Below are positions 38,131 to 48,618 of a stretch of 64,000 bases of DNA, in pieces (position 1 is the first letter of the stretch; each line of letters begins with the position of its first letter). The translations under genes were made by a program, and so were the position numbers. The notes under the pieces were generated by a model. The model made no database searches and had not been told where the DNA came from. It saw nothing but the letters and a program-made list of their open reading frames with translations. Origin of the DNA: Caldicellulosiruptoraceae bacterium PP1. Its GTDB lineage: Bacteria > Bacillota > Thermoanaerobacteria > Caldicellulosiruptorales > Caldicellulosiruptoraceae. The stretch covers positions 1 through 64,000 of the forward strand of contig JBGGOQ010000008.1 in the NCBI GenBank assembly GCA_041320695.1, in the 5' to 3' direction.

Positions 38131-39300
38131 ATGCCAAATAAAGAAGTTGTAGCAATGATTTTAGCAGGTGGTCAAGGTAGCAGGCTAAAAGATCTTACAA
38201 AAAATAATGCAAAACCAGCAGTTGAATTTGGAGCTAAATATAGAATAATTGATTTTACATTAAGTAATTGTTCTAATTCCTCTATTGATATTGTGGGGGT
38301 TCTTACACAGTATCAACCATTTAAACTTCATTCACATATTGGAATTGGTACTCCATGGGATTTAGATAGAGTCCATGGTGGAGTATCGCTTCTTCCACCA
38401 CATACAAATGACGTTGGTGGTAACTGGTACAATGGAACTGCTGATGCTATATATCAAAATATAAATTTTGTTGATTATTTTAATCCAGACTATTTGCTAG
38501 TTTTATCAGGAGACCATATATATAAAATGAATTATCAAGATATGATTAAATATCATAAGGAAAAAAAAGCAGACGCAACAATAGCTGTTATATCTGTTCC
38601 TATAGAAGAAGCAAGTAGATTTGGAATTATGAATACTACTGAAGATAATAAAATATATCAGTTTGATGAAAAACCTAAAAAACCTAAAAGTACACTTGCT
38701 TCAATGGGTATTTATGTTTTTAATTGGAATAAATTAAAATCCATTCTTAAAGAAGATCATAAAGATCCTACTTCAAGTCATGATTTTGGAAAAAACATTA
38801 TTCCAACAATGTTAAATAAAGGACTAAACCTTTATGCTTATCCATTTAGTGGATATTGGAAGGATGTTGGAACAATTGAATCATATTGGGAAGCCAATAT
38901 GGACTTACTAAAAGAAGAGTGTCAAACTGGCAGCCTTGATTGTAACCTAAATCTATATGATGATAGTTGGAAAATATATTCTTCTCAGCTTGCATACCCA
39001 GCACAGCATATTGGAGAAAATGCTGTAGTGAAAAGCTCTATGATTGTAGAAGGTTGTGTTATTTTAGGTGAAGTAATTAACTCTGTTTTATCTTATGGTG
39101 TATATGTAGGTAATAATTCAAAAATAATTAATTCTGTCGTATTAAGTGATGTTACTATCGAAGATAATTGTGTTATTGAAAATGCAATTATTTGTTCTAA
39201 AGCTAAGATTAAAAGCCGATCTATAATAAAAAATATTAATGGTATAGCTGTTGTGGGAGAAGGTAAAGTAATAGATGGATCTTTCCCAGTAAATGAGTAA
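38131..39300 (+). CDS. glgC: Glucose-1-phosphate adenylyltransferase
   Basis: Makes ADP-glucose, the committed step of glycogen synthesis. At 389 aa the nucleotidyltransferase start '[15 protein letters not shown]' carries the catalytic GGxGxRL motif, with '[15 protein letters not shown]' and '[13 protein letters not shown]' following. The left-handed beta-helix occupies the last ~100 residues. It forms an operon with glgD, whose product lacks the catalytic motif, as in Bacillus and clostridia where GlgC/GlgD act as a heteromer. Confidence 0.97.
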   Translation: MPNKEVVAMILAGGQGSRLKDLTKNNAKPAVEFGAKYRIIDFTLSNCSNSSIDIVGVLTQYQPFKLHSHIGIGTPWDLDRVHGGVSLLPPHTNDVGGNWYNGTADAIYQNINFVDYFNPDYLLVLSGDHIYKMNYQDMIKYHKEKKADATIAVISVPIEEASRFGIMNTTEDNKIYQFDEKPKKPKSTLASMGIYVFNWNKLKSILKEDHKDPTSSHDFGKNIIPTMLNKGLNLYAYPFSGYWKDVGTIESYWEANMDLLKEECQTGSLDCNLNLYDDSWKIYSSQLAYPAQHIGENAVVKSSMIVEGCVILGEVINSVLSYGVYVGNNSKIINSVVLSDVTIEDNCVIENAIICSKAKIKSRSIIKNINGIAVVGEGKVIDGSFPVNE

Positions 39301-39317
39301 AAAAGGAGCTGATAAAA

Positions 39318-40433
39318 ATGCTTAATGATTACATGGGTATAATTAGCTTAAATGAAGATGATATAAAAATAAAAAGTTTAACAATTCATCGACCTTTAGC
39401 TTCTATACCTATATTTGGTCGATATAGAATTATTGATTTTATTTTATCCAATTTGGTTAATTCAGGTATAACAAACGTTGCCATTTTTGCACATTCGAAT
39501 TCACGATCTTTATATGACCATTTAGGAACAGGTAAACCATGGGACTTAAATCGAAAAATTGATGGATTATTTATATTTAATCATTCATTAGATAACACTA
39601 ATATAAGTGATATGAAACAAATGAAAAATAATATGGAATATCTATGTAGAAGTAAAAAAAATAAGGTCATTTTTAGCACTTCTCAGATGATTTATAATAT
39701 TAATTTCGAAGAAGCTGCTAAATTTCATGAAGAAAGTGGTGCTGATGTAACAATAATTTATAAAAAAGTTAGGCAGAATTCTGAAATGTTTGATGAATGC
39801 GATTTGTTAAATATTTCAAATGAAAGAGTTATTTCAGTAGGAAAAAATATGGGTATAACCAATACTGCATATGTTTCCTTGGATACATTTATTTTAAGTA
39901 AAGATTTCTTGATTAAGAGCATACTAAATTGCTTAGAATTTGGAAATTGTACTTCATTTAAAAATTACATTTATCAAAATGTATCAACATTAAATGTTAA
40001 TGCTTTTGAGTTTAAAGGATATCTTAGTCGCATAAACTCTATTTCCTCATACTATAAAACATCAATGGATATTTTAAATCTTGAGATAAGAAATGAACTA
40101 TTTTTTAAAAATGGACTTATATATACTAAATCAAATGATTCTCCTCCAACCAGATATTTTAGTTCAAGTGAAGTTACAAATTCTTTAATTTCTAATGGAT
40201 GCATTATTAAAGGTAAGGTTAAAAATAGTATTTTATCAAGAGGGGTAGTTATTGAGGAAGATGCATTTGTTGAGGACTCAATTATTTTCCCAAAATGTGT
40301 TGTTAAGAGTGGAGCTCTATTAAAAAATGTAATTTTAGATAAAAATGTTGTAATTGACGAACATGTTACATTAGTTGGTGACAAAAAATTCCCAATTGTA
40401 ATGGAAAAGGTTAGCCTTGTAAATATTAAGTAG
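39318..40433 (+). CDS. glgD: GlgD, non-catalytic ADP-glucose pyrophosphorylase subunit
   Basis: A paralogue of GlgC (371 aa). The 'GRYRIIDFILSNLVNSGI' block is kept, but the N-terminal GGxGxRL catalytic loop is replaced by 'GIISLNEDDIKI', so it should not catalyse nucleotidyl transfer itself. GlgD subunits modulate GlgC in Firmicutes. A hexapeptide beta-helix ends the protein. The gap to glgC is 17 bases and to glgA 11 bases. Confidence 0.95.
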   Translation: MLNDYMGIISLNEDDIKIKSLTIHRPLASIPIFGRYRIIDFILSNLVNSGITNVAIFAHSNSRSLYDHLGTGKPWDLNRKIDGLFIFNHSLDNTNISDMKQMKNNMEYLCRSKKNKVIFSTSQMIYNINFEEAAKFHEESGADVTIIYKKVRQNSEMFDECDLLNISNERVISVGKNMGITNTAYVSLDTFILSKDFLIKSILNCLEFGNCTSFKNYIYQNVSTLNVNAFEFKGYLSRINSISSYYKTSMDILNLEIRNELFFKNGLIYTKSNDSPPTRYFSSSEVTNSLISNGCIIKGKVKNSILSRGVVIEEDAFVEDSIIFPKCVVKSGALLKNVILDKNVVIDEHVTLVGDKKFPIVMEKVSLVNIK

Positions 40434-40444
40434 GAGGTCATAAA

Positions 40445-41878
40445 ATGCAAGTCTTATTCTCAGTATCAGAATGTTTTCCTTTTGCAAAAAGTGGAGGTTT
40501 GGCTGATGTTGCATATGCTTTGCCAAAAGCTCTGAGAAATGAAAATGTTGATGTAAGGATTATAATGCCTAAATACAGTGATATAAATTATGATTTTTTA
40601 AGTAAAATGAAACATATTACTCATTTCAATGTTCCTGTTGGCTGGCGTAACCAATATTGCGGAATTGAATATCTTGTAATAGATGGAATTCCAGTATATT
40701 TTATCGATAATGAGTATTACTTCAAAAGACCAGGTTACTATGGTTACTATGATGATGGTGAAAGGTTTTCTTTCTTTAGTAGAGCAGTTCTTGAAACAAT
40801 AAATCACATAGATGATTTAAAACCTGATATTATTCATGTAAATGATTGGCATACTGCCATAATACCTGTTCTTTTAAATGAACACTATAGAAATTCTCAA
40901 AAACATAAAATAATAAAAACTGTATTGACAATTCATAATCTTAAATTTCAAGGAATATTTGGTAAAGAAGTTTTAAGCGATTTATTGTCATTAAATGATG
41001 GCTATTATAGCGAAGATAATCTTAAATTTTATGAAGGTATTTCATTTTTAAAAGGTGGTATTATATTCTCAGATAAAGTCACTACAGTTTCTAAGACATA
41101 TTCAAATGAGATAAAAACATTATCATATGGAGAAGGTCTTCATGGGTTACTGTCTGGGATAGGAGATAAACTTGTTGGAATAATTAATGGCATTGATTAT
41201 GAGATATATAATCCAAAAACAGATAGTTATATATATAAAAATTATGATGTAAATAGTATTAATGATAAAAAAGAAAATAAATTATTGCTTCAAAGAGAAT
41301 TAAATCTTCCTATAAGTCCTGATATACCTTTAATTGGTATTGTTTCAAGATTAACCTCTCAAAAAGGTTTTGATTTAGTACAAAAGATAATGGAAGATAT
41401 ACTTAGATTTGATATACAACTTGTAATACTTGGAGCAGGTGATTTTGAATACGAACAAATGTTTAAATATTATGCAATGTCATATCCATCGAAAGTATCA
41501 GCAAATATTTGTTATAGTGAAGATTTGTCTCGAAAGATATATGCTGCTTCTGATATGTTCCTAATGCCTTCACATACTGAACCATGTGGAATATCTCAAT
41601 TAATTGCTTTAAGATATGGTAGTATTCCGATTGTTAGAGAAACTGGTGGACTTCGAGATACTGTAAAACCATATAATCAATATACAGGAGAAGGATGGGG
41701 ATTTTCATTTTCAAATTATAATGAATTTGAATTGTTGAACACAATAAAATATGCAATATCAATTTTTAAAAATCCTCAATTATGGAACCAAATAATTAAA
41801 CAAGCAATGTCACAAGATAACAGTTGGAAACATTCAGCTCAGGAATACAAAAGATTATATAGCAGTATATTAAAATAA
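40445..41878 (+). CDS. glgA: Glycogen synthase (ADP-glucose)
   Basis: GT5 glycosyltransferase (477 aa) that extends alpha-1,4-glucan from ADP-glucose. The N-terminal 'FPFAKSGGLADVAYALPKAL' has the KxGGL ADP-glucose motif. The C-terminal half shows 'IGIVSRLTSQKGFDLV' and the acceptor/donor loop 'PSHTEPCGISQLIALRYGSIPIVRETGGL'. It follows glgD closely, with GGAGG before the ATG. Confidence 0.97.
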   Translation: MQVLFSVSECFPFAKSGGLADVAYALPKALRNENVDVRIIMPKYSDINYDFLSKMKHITHFNVPVGWRNQYCGIEYLVIDGIPVYFIDNEYYFKRPGYYGYYDDGERFSFFSRAVLETINHIDDLKPDIIHVNDWHTAIIPVLLNEHYRNSQKHKIIKTVLTIHNLKFQGIFGKEVLSDLLSLNDGYYSEDNLKFYEGISFLKGGIIFSDKVTTVSKTYSNEIKTLSYGEGLHGLLSGIGDKLVGIINGIDYEIYNPKTDSYIYKNYDVNSINDKKENKLLLQRELNLPISPDIPLIGIVSRLTSQKGFDLVQKIMEDILRFDIQLVILGAGDFEYEQMFKYYAMSYPSKVSANICYSEDLSRKIYAASDMFLMPSHTEPCGISQLIALRYGSIPIVRETGGLRDTVKPYNQYTGEGWGFSFSNYNEFELLNTIKYAISIFKNPQLWNQIIKQAMSQDNSWKHSAQEYKRLYSSILK

Positions 41879-41898
41879 TTATTTTAGGAGGCTTTTTG

Positions 41899-44358
41899 AT
41901 GAAAAGCATCAAAGACTTAGATAGAAATACATTAAAGCAAAAGATCAAGGAAGATTTTGAAAATAAAGTTATTAGAATGTTTGCTGTTGATATAAATGAA
42001 GCTACACTTGATCAAAAATATTTAGCTTTAGGAGAACTTATCAAAGAATATACATTTGAAAGATGGATGAAAACAAATAAAAAATATATTAAAGATGAGG
42101 TTAAACAAGTTTATTATTTTTCTATTGAATTTTTACTTGGAAGGCTATTAGTTAATAATTTAATAAACCTTGGTATTAGAGATGTATGTAAAGAAGCACT
42201 ACAAGAGCTTAATATATCTCTTGAAGAAATTGAAGAGGCAGAAAAAGAACCTGGACTTGGTAATGGTGGACTTGGACGTCTTGCAGCTTGTTTTTTAGAT
42301 TCAATGGCTGCTTTAGGATACCCAGGTCATGGTAATGGTATTAGATATAGCTATGGTCTTTTTGAGCAAAAATTGGTTAATGGATATCAAGTTGAAGTAC
42401 CTGATAATTGGCTATCAAAAGAATATGTTTGGGAAGTAAAAAGAAGTGATAGGGCTATAACTGTTCGATACGGAGGTAATGTAAGATTTGAGGTTATTGA
42501 TGGTAAACTAAAAGCCATTCACGAAAATTATGAGTCAGTTTTGGCTGTGCCATACGATATTCCAGTTATTGGCTTTAACTGTAATACTGTAAATACTTTA
42601 AGATTATGGAGTGCTGAACCTGTCGAGCGAGACTTTGATTTTACATCGTTTTCTTCAGGCGATTATATTAAAGCTGTTGAATATAAATATTTAGTTCAAT
42701 CAATTTCGCAAGTTTTATATCCTGATGATACTAATGAACAGAATAGAATTTTAAGGTTAAAACAAGAATATTTCTTTGTAAGTGCTGGTGTACAAAGTAT
42801 TATAAGAACCTTTAAAAAGAAGGGTAAACCAATATATGATTTGCCGAAATTTGTAGTTATTCAAATAAATGATACGCATCCTTCCCTTGTTATACCTGAG
42901 ATGATGAGAATATTAATTGACGACGAAGGACTATCATGGGAAATAGCATGGGAAATAACCACAAATACAATTGCATATACAAACCACACAATAATGGTTG
43001 AAGCTTTAGAAAAATGGCCTATTGATTTGTTGAAATCTCTTTTGCCAAGAATATATACAATTATTGAAGAAATAAATAGAAGATTCTGTTCATGGGTCTT
43101 GGAAAAATATAATGGGGATTGGAATAAGGCTTGTAAAATGGCTATAATTCAAGATGGATATGTAAATATGGCACACTTATCTGTAATAGGTAGTAAGTCT
43201 GTAAATGGGGTTGCAAAGATTCATACTGAAATACTGCAAACACAAATATTTAAAGATTTTTATGATATATATCCTTATAAATTTAATAATAAAACAAATG
43301 GGATAACACACCGAAGATGGCTCATAGAAGCAAATACACCATTAGCTGATCTTCTTGTTGAGGTTTTAAATGGTTATGATTGGGTTAAAAATCCTATAAA
43401 AATGAGGAAATTTAAAGATTTTGAAGATGATTTATATATTCAAGATAGAGTTGCAAATATTAAGTTTAACAACAAGGTAATGTTATCTAATTATATAAAA
43501 AGAAAATATAACATTGATGTTGATCCAAATTCTATTTTTGATATTCAAGCTAAAAGGTTACATGCATATAAAAGGCAGTTATTAAATGCACTTCATATAA
43601 TGTATTTATACAATGTATTTAAAGAAAACCCTAATTTTGATTTCTATCCACGAACATTTATTTTTGCAGCAAAGGCCGCACCTGGATATTTTTTAGCAAA
43701 AAAAATTATAAAACTTATAAATACTATAGCTGATAAAGTTAATAAAGATCCTGATGTAAACAACAAACTAAAAGTAGTTTTTTTAGAGAATTATAACGTT
43801 TCTTTAGCTGAAAAGATTATTCCTTGTGCAGATGTAAGTGAACAGATCTCCACAGCTTCTAAAGAAGCTTCAGGAACTGGAAATATGAAATTTATGATGA
43901 ATGGTGCAATAACTATTGGAACATTAGATGGAGCTAACATTGAAATACTTGAAGCAGTAGGGCAAGAAAATATAGTAATCTTTGGTCTAAGAGCTGAAGA
44001 AGTAATTGATTATTATAAAAACGGTGGTTATAGTTCTTTTGAACTTTATCAAAAAGACCAAAGATTGAAAAAAATTATTGATCAATTAATAGGTAACTTT
44101 TTTGATGTACCAAAAGATGAATTTATTGAAATTTATCATCACTTAATCACATACAATGATGAATATTTTGTTTTGAAAGACTTTGATTCATACCATCAAG
44201 CACATTTATTAATTGATAATTTTTATAAAGATCAGAGGAAATGGAGAAAAATGATGATTAATAACATAGCTGCATCAGGGGTTTTTTCAAGTGATAATAC
44301 AATAAATAAATATGCTAATGATATATGGAAGATTAAAAAAATAGTTATCCCAAATTAA
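41899..44358 (+). CDS. glgP: Glycogen/starch phosphorylase
   Basis: Releases glucose-1-phosphate from glycogen ends. At 819 aa it is a typical GT35 phosphorylase with 'EPGLGNGGLGRLAACFLDSMAALG' near the N-terminus and the PLP-lysine region 'SKEASGTGNMKFMMNGAITIGTLDGANIE' near residue 660. I use the ATG at 41899 after AGGAGG; a TTG three bases earlier is less likely. Its place in the same operon as the synthesis genes means make and break enzymes are co-expressed, so flux must be set by enzyme control. Confidence 0.97.
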   Translation: MKSIKDLDRNTLKQKIKEDFENKVIRMFAVDINEATLDQKYLALGELIKEYTFERWMKTNKKYIKDEVKQVYYFSIEFLLGRLLVNNLINLGIRDVCKEALQELNISLEEIEEAEKEPGLGNGGLGRLAACFLDSMAALGYPGHGNGIRYSYGLFEQKLVNGYQVEVPDNWLSKEYVWEVKRSDRAITVRYGGNVRFEVIDGKLKAIHENYESVLAVPYDIPVIGFNCNTVNTLRLWSAEPVERDFDFTSFSSGDYIKAVEYKYLVQSISQVLYPDDTNEQNRILRLKQEYFFVSAGVQSIIRTFKKKGKPIYDLPKFVVIQINDTHPSLVIPEMMRILIDDEGLSWEIAWEITTNTIAYTNHTIMVEALEKWPIDLLKSLLPRIYTIIEEINRRFCSWVLEKYNGDWNKACKMAIIQDGYVNMAHLSVIGSKSVNGVAKIHTEILQTQIFKDFYDIYPYKFNNKTNGITHRRWLIEANTPLADLLVEVLNGYDWVKNPIKMRKFKDFEDDLYIQDRVANIKFNNKVMLSNYIKRKYNIDVDPNSIFDIQAKRLHAYKRQLLNALHIMYLYNVFKENPNFDFYPRTFIFAAKAAPGYFLAKKIIKLINTIADKVNKDPDVNNKLKVVFLENYNVSLAEKIIPCADVSEQISTASKEASGTGNMKFMMNGAITIGTLDGANIEILEAVGQENIVIFGLRAEEVIDYYKNGGYSSFELYQKDQRLKKIIDQLIGNFFDVPKDEFIEIYHHLITYNDEYFVLKDFDSYHQAHLLIDNFYKDQRKWRKMMINNIAASGVFSSDNTINKYANDIWKIKKIVIPN

Positions 44359-44365
44359 AAAAAGT

Positions 44366-44453
44366 AAAGGCTACCATTTCCGATATATTCCATTTAATAG
44401 TATCTTTTATAATACTTATAACCTTAATGGAATATGTTTAATAGGTAGCCTTT
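44366..44453 (+). terminator. Long interrupted hairpin ending the glg operon
   Basis: Outer stem AAAGGCTACC/GGTAGCCTTT (44366-44375 with 44444-44453), inner stem ATATTCCATT/AATGGAATAT (44384-44393 with 44425-44434), and an innermost AGTAT/ATACT. Followed by GATTTTTTATTTTT. It is much longer than a simple terminator. Confidence 0.75.
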
Positions 44454-44536
44454 GATTTTTTATTTTTCATATAACTTTTTTTATTTGTTCACTGCTCTTA
44501 AACAAAATTAATATTATCTCAAATCTTATAACATAT

Positions 44537-45487
44537 TTATATTTGCTTTGCTAATAGTGCAGCTCCAATTATTCCTGCATCATTCCCGAGAACAGCTGGA
44601 ATAATTCTTGGTTTTGGCAATTGTTTGCAATATATTCTATCATACACAATCTTTCTTACAGGATCTAATAAGTAGTCACCCTCTTTACTAACTCCCCCAC
44701 CAATGCATATTACTTCAGGTTCAAATATGTTATATATATTGCTTAATCCTTCTGCTAAATATTTAGTATATAAATCAACAATCCTTTCACCCTCTGCATC
44801 TCCTAAGCGTTTTGCATCAAATGCAGTTTTAGCATCAATTTTTGAAATATCCCCATTCACTAACTTCATTATTGTGCCATTAATATTTCTTGCAGCTGAT
44901 TCTCTTGTCATTCTAATTAATGCAGTAGCTGAAGCATACGCTTCCCAACAACCTTTTCTACCACAAGTGCATTGTTCACCATCTACACAGATAACTGTAT
45001 GCCCAAGTTCTGCACCTGCATGGTTGGTGCCTGTAAATATTCTCCCCTCAATAATAATTCCACCACCAATACCAGTACCTAATGTAACAGTTACTGATAT
45101 CTTACTGTCTTTAGCACCACCAGCTATGTATTCTCCAAAAGCTGCACAATTTGCATCATTTTCAATATTAACAGGTTTATTTATATATTTTTGAATTTCT
45201 TCTCTCATAGGAACATCAAGAAAGGCAATATTATTACTGTATAGAATTTTGCCATTGATATTATCTGGTGTACCAGGACTTCCTATACCGATTGAGTGAA
45301 CGTCATCAACAGATAATCCGACTTCTCTTATCAAATTTAAAGAAAGCTCTGCCATATCCTTCATGATCTCTGTATAATGTCTTTGAGCTCCTGTTGGAAC
45401 AGAACCTTTTTTAAGTATTTTACCACTCTCATCAACAATTCCTGCAGCAATATTTGTACCACCTAAATCAATACCTATATAATACAT
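44537..45487 (-). CDS. ROK-family glucokinase
   Basis: A 316-aa sugar kinase. 'YIGIDLGGTNIAAGIVDE' is the ATP-binding start, 'ENDANCAAFGEYIAG' holds the catalytic Asp, 'TLGTGIGGGIIIEG' the phosphate loop, and the zinc motif 'CTCGRKGCWEAYAS' with its upstream His ('GAELGH') marks the ROK family. No DNA-binding domain is present, so it is an enzyme and not a repressor. Glucose is the likely substrate, fitting the nearby glycogen genes. The ATG follows GAGGAGG. Confidence 0.93.
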   Translation of the reverse strand: MYYIGIDLGGTNIAAGIVDESGKILKKGSVPTGAQRHYTEIMKDMAELSLNLIREVGLSVDDVHSIGIGSPGTPDNINGKILYSNNIAFLDVPMREEIQKYINKPVNIENDANCAAFGEYIAGGAKDSKISVTVTLGTGIGGGIIIEGRIFTGTNHAGAELGHTVICVDGEQCTCGRKGCWEAYASATALIRMTRESAARNINGTIMKLVNGDISKIDAKTAFDAKRLGDAEGERIVDLYTKYLAEGLSNIYNIFEPEVICIGGGVSKEGDYLLDPVRKIVYDRIYCKQLPKPRIIPAVLGNDAGIIGAALLAKQI

Positions 45488-45503
45488 TTAATCTTCCTCC
45501 TCT

Positions 45504-45514
45504 AAATTTTAAAA
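45504..45514 (-). promoter_or_regulatory. Possible extended -10 promoter of the glucokinase gene
   Basis: Minus strand sequence contains TGTTATAAT shortly before the GAGGAGG ribosome site, downstream of the methyltransferase/MTHFR gene. The position is approximate; the -35 is weak. Confidence 0.35.
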
Positions 45515-45548
45515 ATTAATATTAATTATAACATAGCAATAAATTCAT

Positions 45549-47357
45549 TTAAATAAGCCTTTTAATTATTTCAGCAGCCATTTCATACTTTTCAAAGGGT
45601 GGCATAATATAAATTCCCTGAACAAAGCTTTTTATTGACAAAGCAATTTCATATGCAATTTCAATGCCTTCTTTAATAGGATCAGAAGCCTCCTTCATCC
45701 TTTGTCTTATTTCATCTGGTATAGTAATCCCAGGTACTTCATTGTGCAGAAATTCTGCATGTCTATAACTTCGTAATGGCAAAATTCCACCTAATATTGG
45801 TGGAATATCAAAATCAACATATTGAAAAAATCTTTTTATAATATTTACATCATAAATTGGTTGAGTTTCAATAAAATTAGCTCCATTTTGTATCTTATTT
45901 TTTAATTTTTTAATTTCACTTTTAATATCTTCTGCATTAAGATTTAATGCCACACCTATTGTAAAATTAGTAGCTTTTCCAATCTTATTTCCCATAAAAT
46001 CAGTTCCATTGTTTAACTTATTCATAATTAGCACAAGTCCTTCAGAATTAACATCAAAAACCGGCTTAGCATTTGGGTGATCTCCAATTGAAGGTGGATC
46101 TCCTGTTAAAGCTAAAACATTTTTGACACCTAATGCTGCTGCTCCAAGAAGTTCAGATTGTAAACTTATAATGTTCCTATCCCTACAAGTAAAATGAAGA
46201 ATTGATTCAATATTTATTTCTTCTCGTAATATATGAGCTAATGCAATAGGCGAAATCCTAACTCTTGCCATGGGAGAATCAGCTATATTTACTGTATCTG
46301 CACCAGCTTGTTTAAGTAGTTTTACACCTTCTTTTAATTTTTCAAGTTCAATTCCTTTTGGTGGACTAATCTCAACAGAAAAAACAAACTTTTTCCCTAA
46401 TTTATTACTTAAATCAGATGGTTCATCCTTAGTAATTAATACTTCTTCTTTACTTATTATTGTTTCAATCTCTGTAGTTACACTAATTTCTGATAATCTT
46501 TTTTTTATTTCTTTAATATGATTTGGAGTTGTACCACAACATCCTCCAATTATTTTTGCTCCATATTTTAAATAATCTTGAGCAAATGATGCATAATAAT
46601 TTACATCAATTGAGTACGCTATTCTGCCTTGAACTATTTGAGGATAACCAGCATTTGGCTGAACTGATATAATCTTATCATTAAGAATAGATGCAAAGAT
46701 TTTTAGAGCTTCTAATGTCTGCATTGGTCCATTCCCACAATTTAATCCTACATAAGGGCTATCAATACTTTTTAAAAATTCAACAACATTATAAATATCC
46801 TCACCATATATTGTATTAAAATCTTTAGAAAAAGAAAATTGAACGATATAAGGAATATTACTATCTATCTCTCTAAGTGAATTAATTGCAATATATGCTT
46901 CCTTAGTTGAATGCATTGTTTCAAAAATAATACCATCAACACCAGATTGTAAAATTACTTCAAGTTGCCTTTTAATATAGTTTTTAGCGATATCTTCACT
47001 TATATCAAAACCTTCCCCTACTGGTTTCCCCAATGGGCCAATACTACCAAAAACGAATTTATCATCATTAACACATTTTTTTGCTATTTGGACAGCTTTA
47101 TAATTTATTTCTTCAAATGATTTTTCAATTCCATATTTCTTTAATTTATAAAGGTTTGCACCAAATGTGTTGGTTTCAATACAATCTGAGCCTGCATCTA
47201 AATATTCTTTATGAATTTTTTCAACTATCTCAGGATTTTTTATATTAGCTGATTCTAAAGGTAAATCTGTTGAAAAACCATAATTAATTAATTGTGTGCC
47301 CATAGCACCATCAAAAAGCACATATCCCTTTTCAAACAATCTGCTAAAATCTTTCAA
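45549..47357 (-). CDS. Homocysteine S-methyltransferase / methylenetetrahydrofolate reductase fusion (YitJ-like)
   Basis: A 602-aa two-domain enzyme. The N-terminal homocysteine methyltransferase domain (about 1-285) has 'FDGAMGTQLI' and zinc cysteines in 'NCGNGP' and 'GGCCGTTPNH'. The C-terminal MetF-type TIM barrel (about 315-600) has 'FSVEISPPKG', 'HFTCRDRN', 'LALTGDPP' and 'FIETQPIYD'. It can reduce methylene-THF and methylate homocysteine, as proposed for YitJ of Bacillus. Start is a TTG after GGAGGG. It follows a second methyltransferase gene by 14 bases. No S-box precedes the pair. Confidence 0.92.
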   Translation of the reverse strand: MKDFSRLFEKGYVLFDGAMGTQLINYGFSTDLPLESANIKNPEIVEKIHKEYLDAGSDCIETNTFGANLYKLKKYGIEKSFEEINYKAVQIAKKCVNDDKFVFGSIGPLGKPVGEGFDISEDIAKNYIKRQLEVILQSGVDGIIFETMHSTKEAYIAINSLREIDSNIPYIVQFSFSKDFNTIYGEDIYNVVEFLKSIDSPYVGLNCGNGPMQTLEALKIFASILNDKIISVQPNAGYPQIVQGRIAYSIDVNYYASFAQDYLKYGAKIIGGCCGTTPNHIKEIKKRLSEISVTTEIETIISKEEVLITKDEPSDLSNKLGKKFVFSVEISPPKGIELEKLKEGVKLLKQAGADTVNIADSPMARVRISPIALAHILREEINIESILHFTCRDRNIISLQSELLGAAALGVKNVLALTGDPPSIGDHPNAKPVFDVNSEGLVLIMNKLNNGTDFMGNKIGKATNFTIGVALNLNAEDIKSEIKKLKNKIQNGANFIETQPIYDVNIIKRFFQYVDFDIPPILGGILPLRSYRHAEFLHNEVPGITIPDEIRQRMKEASDPIKEGIEIAYEIALSIKSFVQGIYIMPPFEKYEMAAEIIKRLI

Positions 47358-47371
47358 TATTTTCCCTCCAT

Positions 47372-48589
47372 TTAATTGATTTTAACTCCAAATTTAGAAT
47401 TTATATTATTTTTAATGCCATATATTCCACAATAGTATTTATCAATTATATCAATATGTGTATTATCTTTTAAATTAAATATATATGGTATTTTTAGTAT
47501 ATTTTGAGAGTTTATCAGAAATTCTTTAATAATATCATTAGATATGTTTTCTTTTATAATTATCTCAATTGCATCAGCTTCTACGCCTATTAAATCGTAA
47601 ATTATGTCTTCAGAATAATTGTTGTCAATTTCTAAATGTTCGATTTTGTTGATATTATTAATATCAACTATTCTTGTTAATGAAGTAATATAATTTGGTT
47701 TTGCATTTATAGCAATAGGCATTTCTTTCCCTTTTAGATTTTTAGATAACTCATAAATATATTCTGGTGTTGTTCCGCAACATCCACCATATAATCTAAC
47801 TCCATTGTTAATAAATGAATTAGCAAGTCTTAAAAAGTCAGGTACACAATTTTCATATACTGTTTGCCCATCAATACTTTTTGGTATTCCTGCATTTGGC
47901 TTAACACTCAAAGGCTTCAATGAAAATTGATACATTTTTTCTATTACATTTAATAATAAATCAGGTCCGCCAGAACAATTAGCTCCTACAATATCTGCCC
48001 CCATAAAACTTAATGTATATGACACTACCTCAGGAGAATTACCCATTAAGGTTTTACCATTCTGTTCAAACGTAAATGATGTTATAACTAAAGCGTTAGA
48101 GTTTAACTTTTGCTTTGCATAAAGGTATCCTAAAAATGCTGCTTTCATTTCTCTAATATCAGACATTGTTTCTAATGATATAATATCAGCACCTGCTTTA
48201 AGCCCCGCTAATATCTGTTCATAAAATACATCGACAGCAGTATCAAAATCAAAATCGCCTATTGGCTTTAATATTTCGCCTGTTGGTCCTACTGATTGAG
48301 CAACTAAGGTATTATTGCTAGCAGTTTCTTTTGCTAAAGTAACAGCTGCAATATTTATTTGTTCAACTTTATCATCAAGATTAAACTTTTTTAATTTGAC
48401 CCTATTTGCACCAAATGTATTTGTTTCAATTACATCAGACCCTGCATTTATATAGCTTTGATGTATCTCCTTTATTATATCTGGTTTGATAATTGACCAA
48501 TAATCAGGACATTGATCAGCAGTTAAGCCTTTATTCATTAGCTGAGTACCCATAGCCCCATCAAAAATCATTATCTTATCATAATTCAT
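47372..48589 (-). CDS. Homocysteine S-methyltransferase with a shortened methionine-synthase-like tail
   Basis: A 405-aa protein whose first ~300 residues form an intact homocysteine-binding barrel: 'FDGAMGTQLMNKG', zinc ligands C205 ('NCSGGP') and C270/C271 ('GGCCGTTPEY'). The last ~105 residues begin like the linker into the pterin-binding module of MetH ('KPNYITSLTRIVDI') but then lack its usual motifs, and no cobalamin domains follow. It may be a truncated MetH lineage that now works with the adjacent MTHFR fusion. I use the ATG at 48589 (GGGGTGG upstream). Confidence 0.82.
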   Translation of the reverse strand: MNYDKIMIFDGAMGTQLMNKGLTADQCPDYWSIIKPDIIKEIHQSYINAGSDVIETNTFGANRVKLKKFNLDDKVEQINIAAVTLAKETASNNTLVAQSVGPTGEILKPIGDFDFDTAVDVFYEQILAGLKAGADIISLETMSDIREMKAAFLGYLYAKQKLNSNALVITSFTFEQNGKTLMGNSPEVVSYTLSFMGADIVGANCSGGPDLLLNVIEKMYQFSLKPLSVKPNAGIPKSIDGQTVYENCVPDFLRLANSFINNGVRLYGGCCGTTPEYIYELSKNLKGKEMPIAINAKPNYITSLTRIVDINNINKIEHLEIDNNYSEDIIYDLIGVEADAIEIIIKENISNDIIKEFLINSQNILKIPYIFNLKDNTHIDIIDKYYCGIYGIKNNINSKFGVKIN

Positions 48590-48618
48590 ACAATCCACCC
48601 CTTTTTGTATATAAAAAA

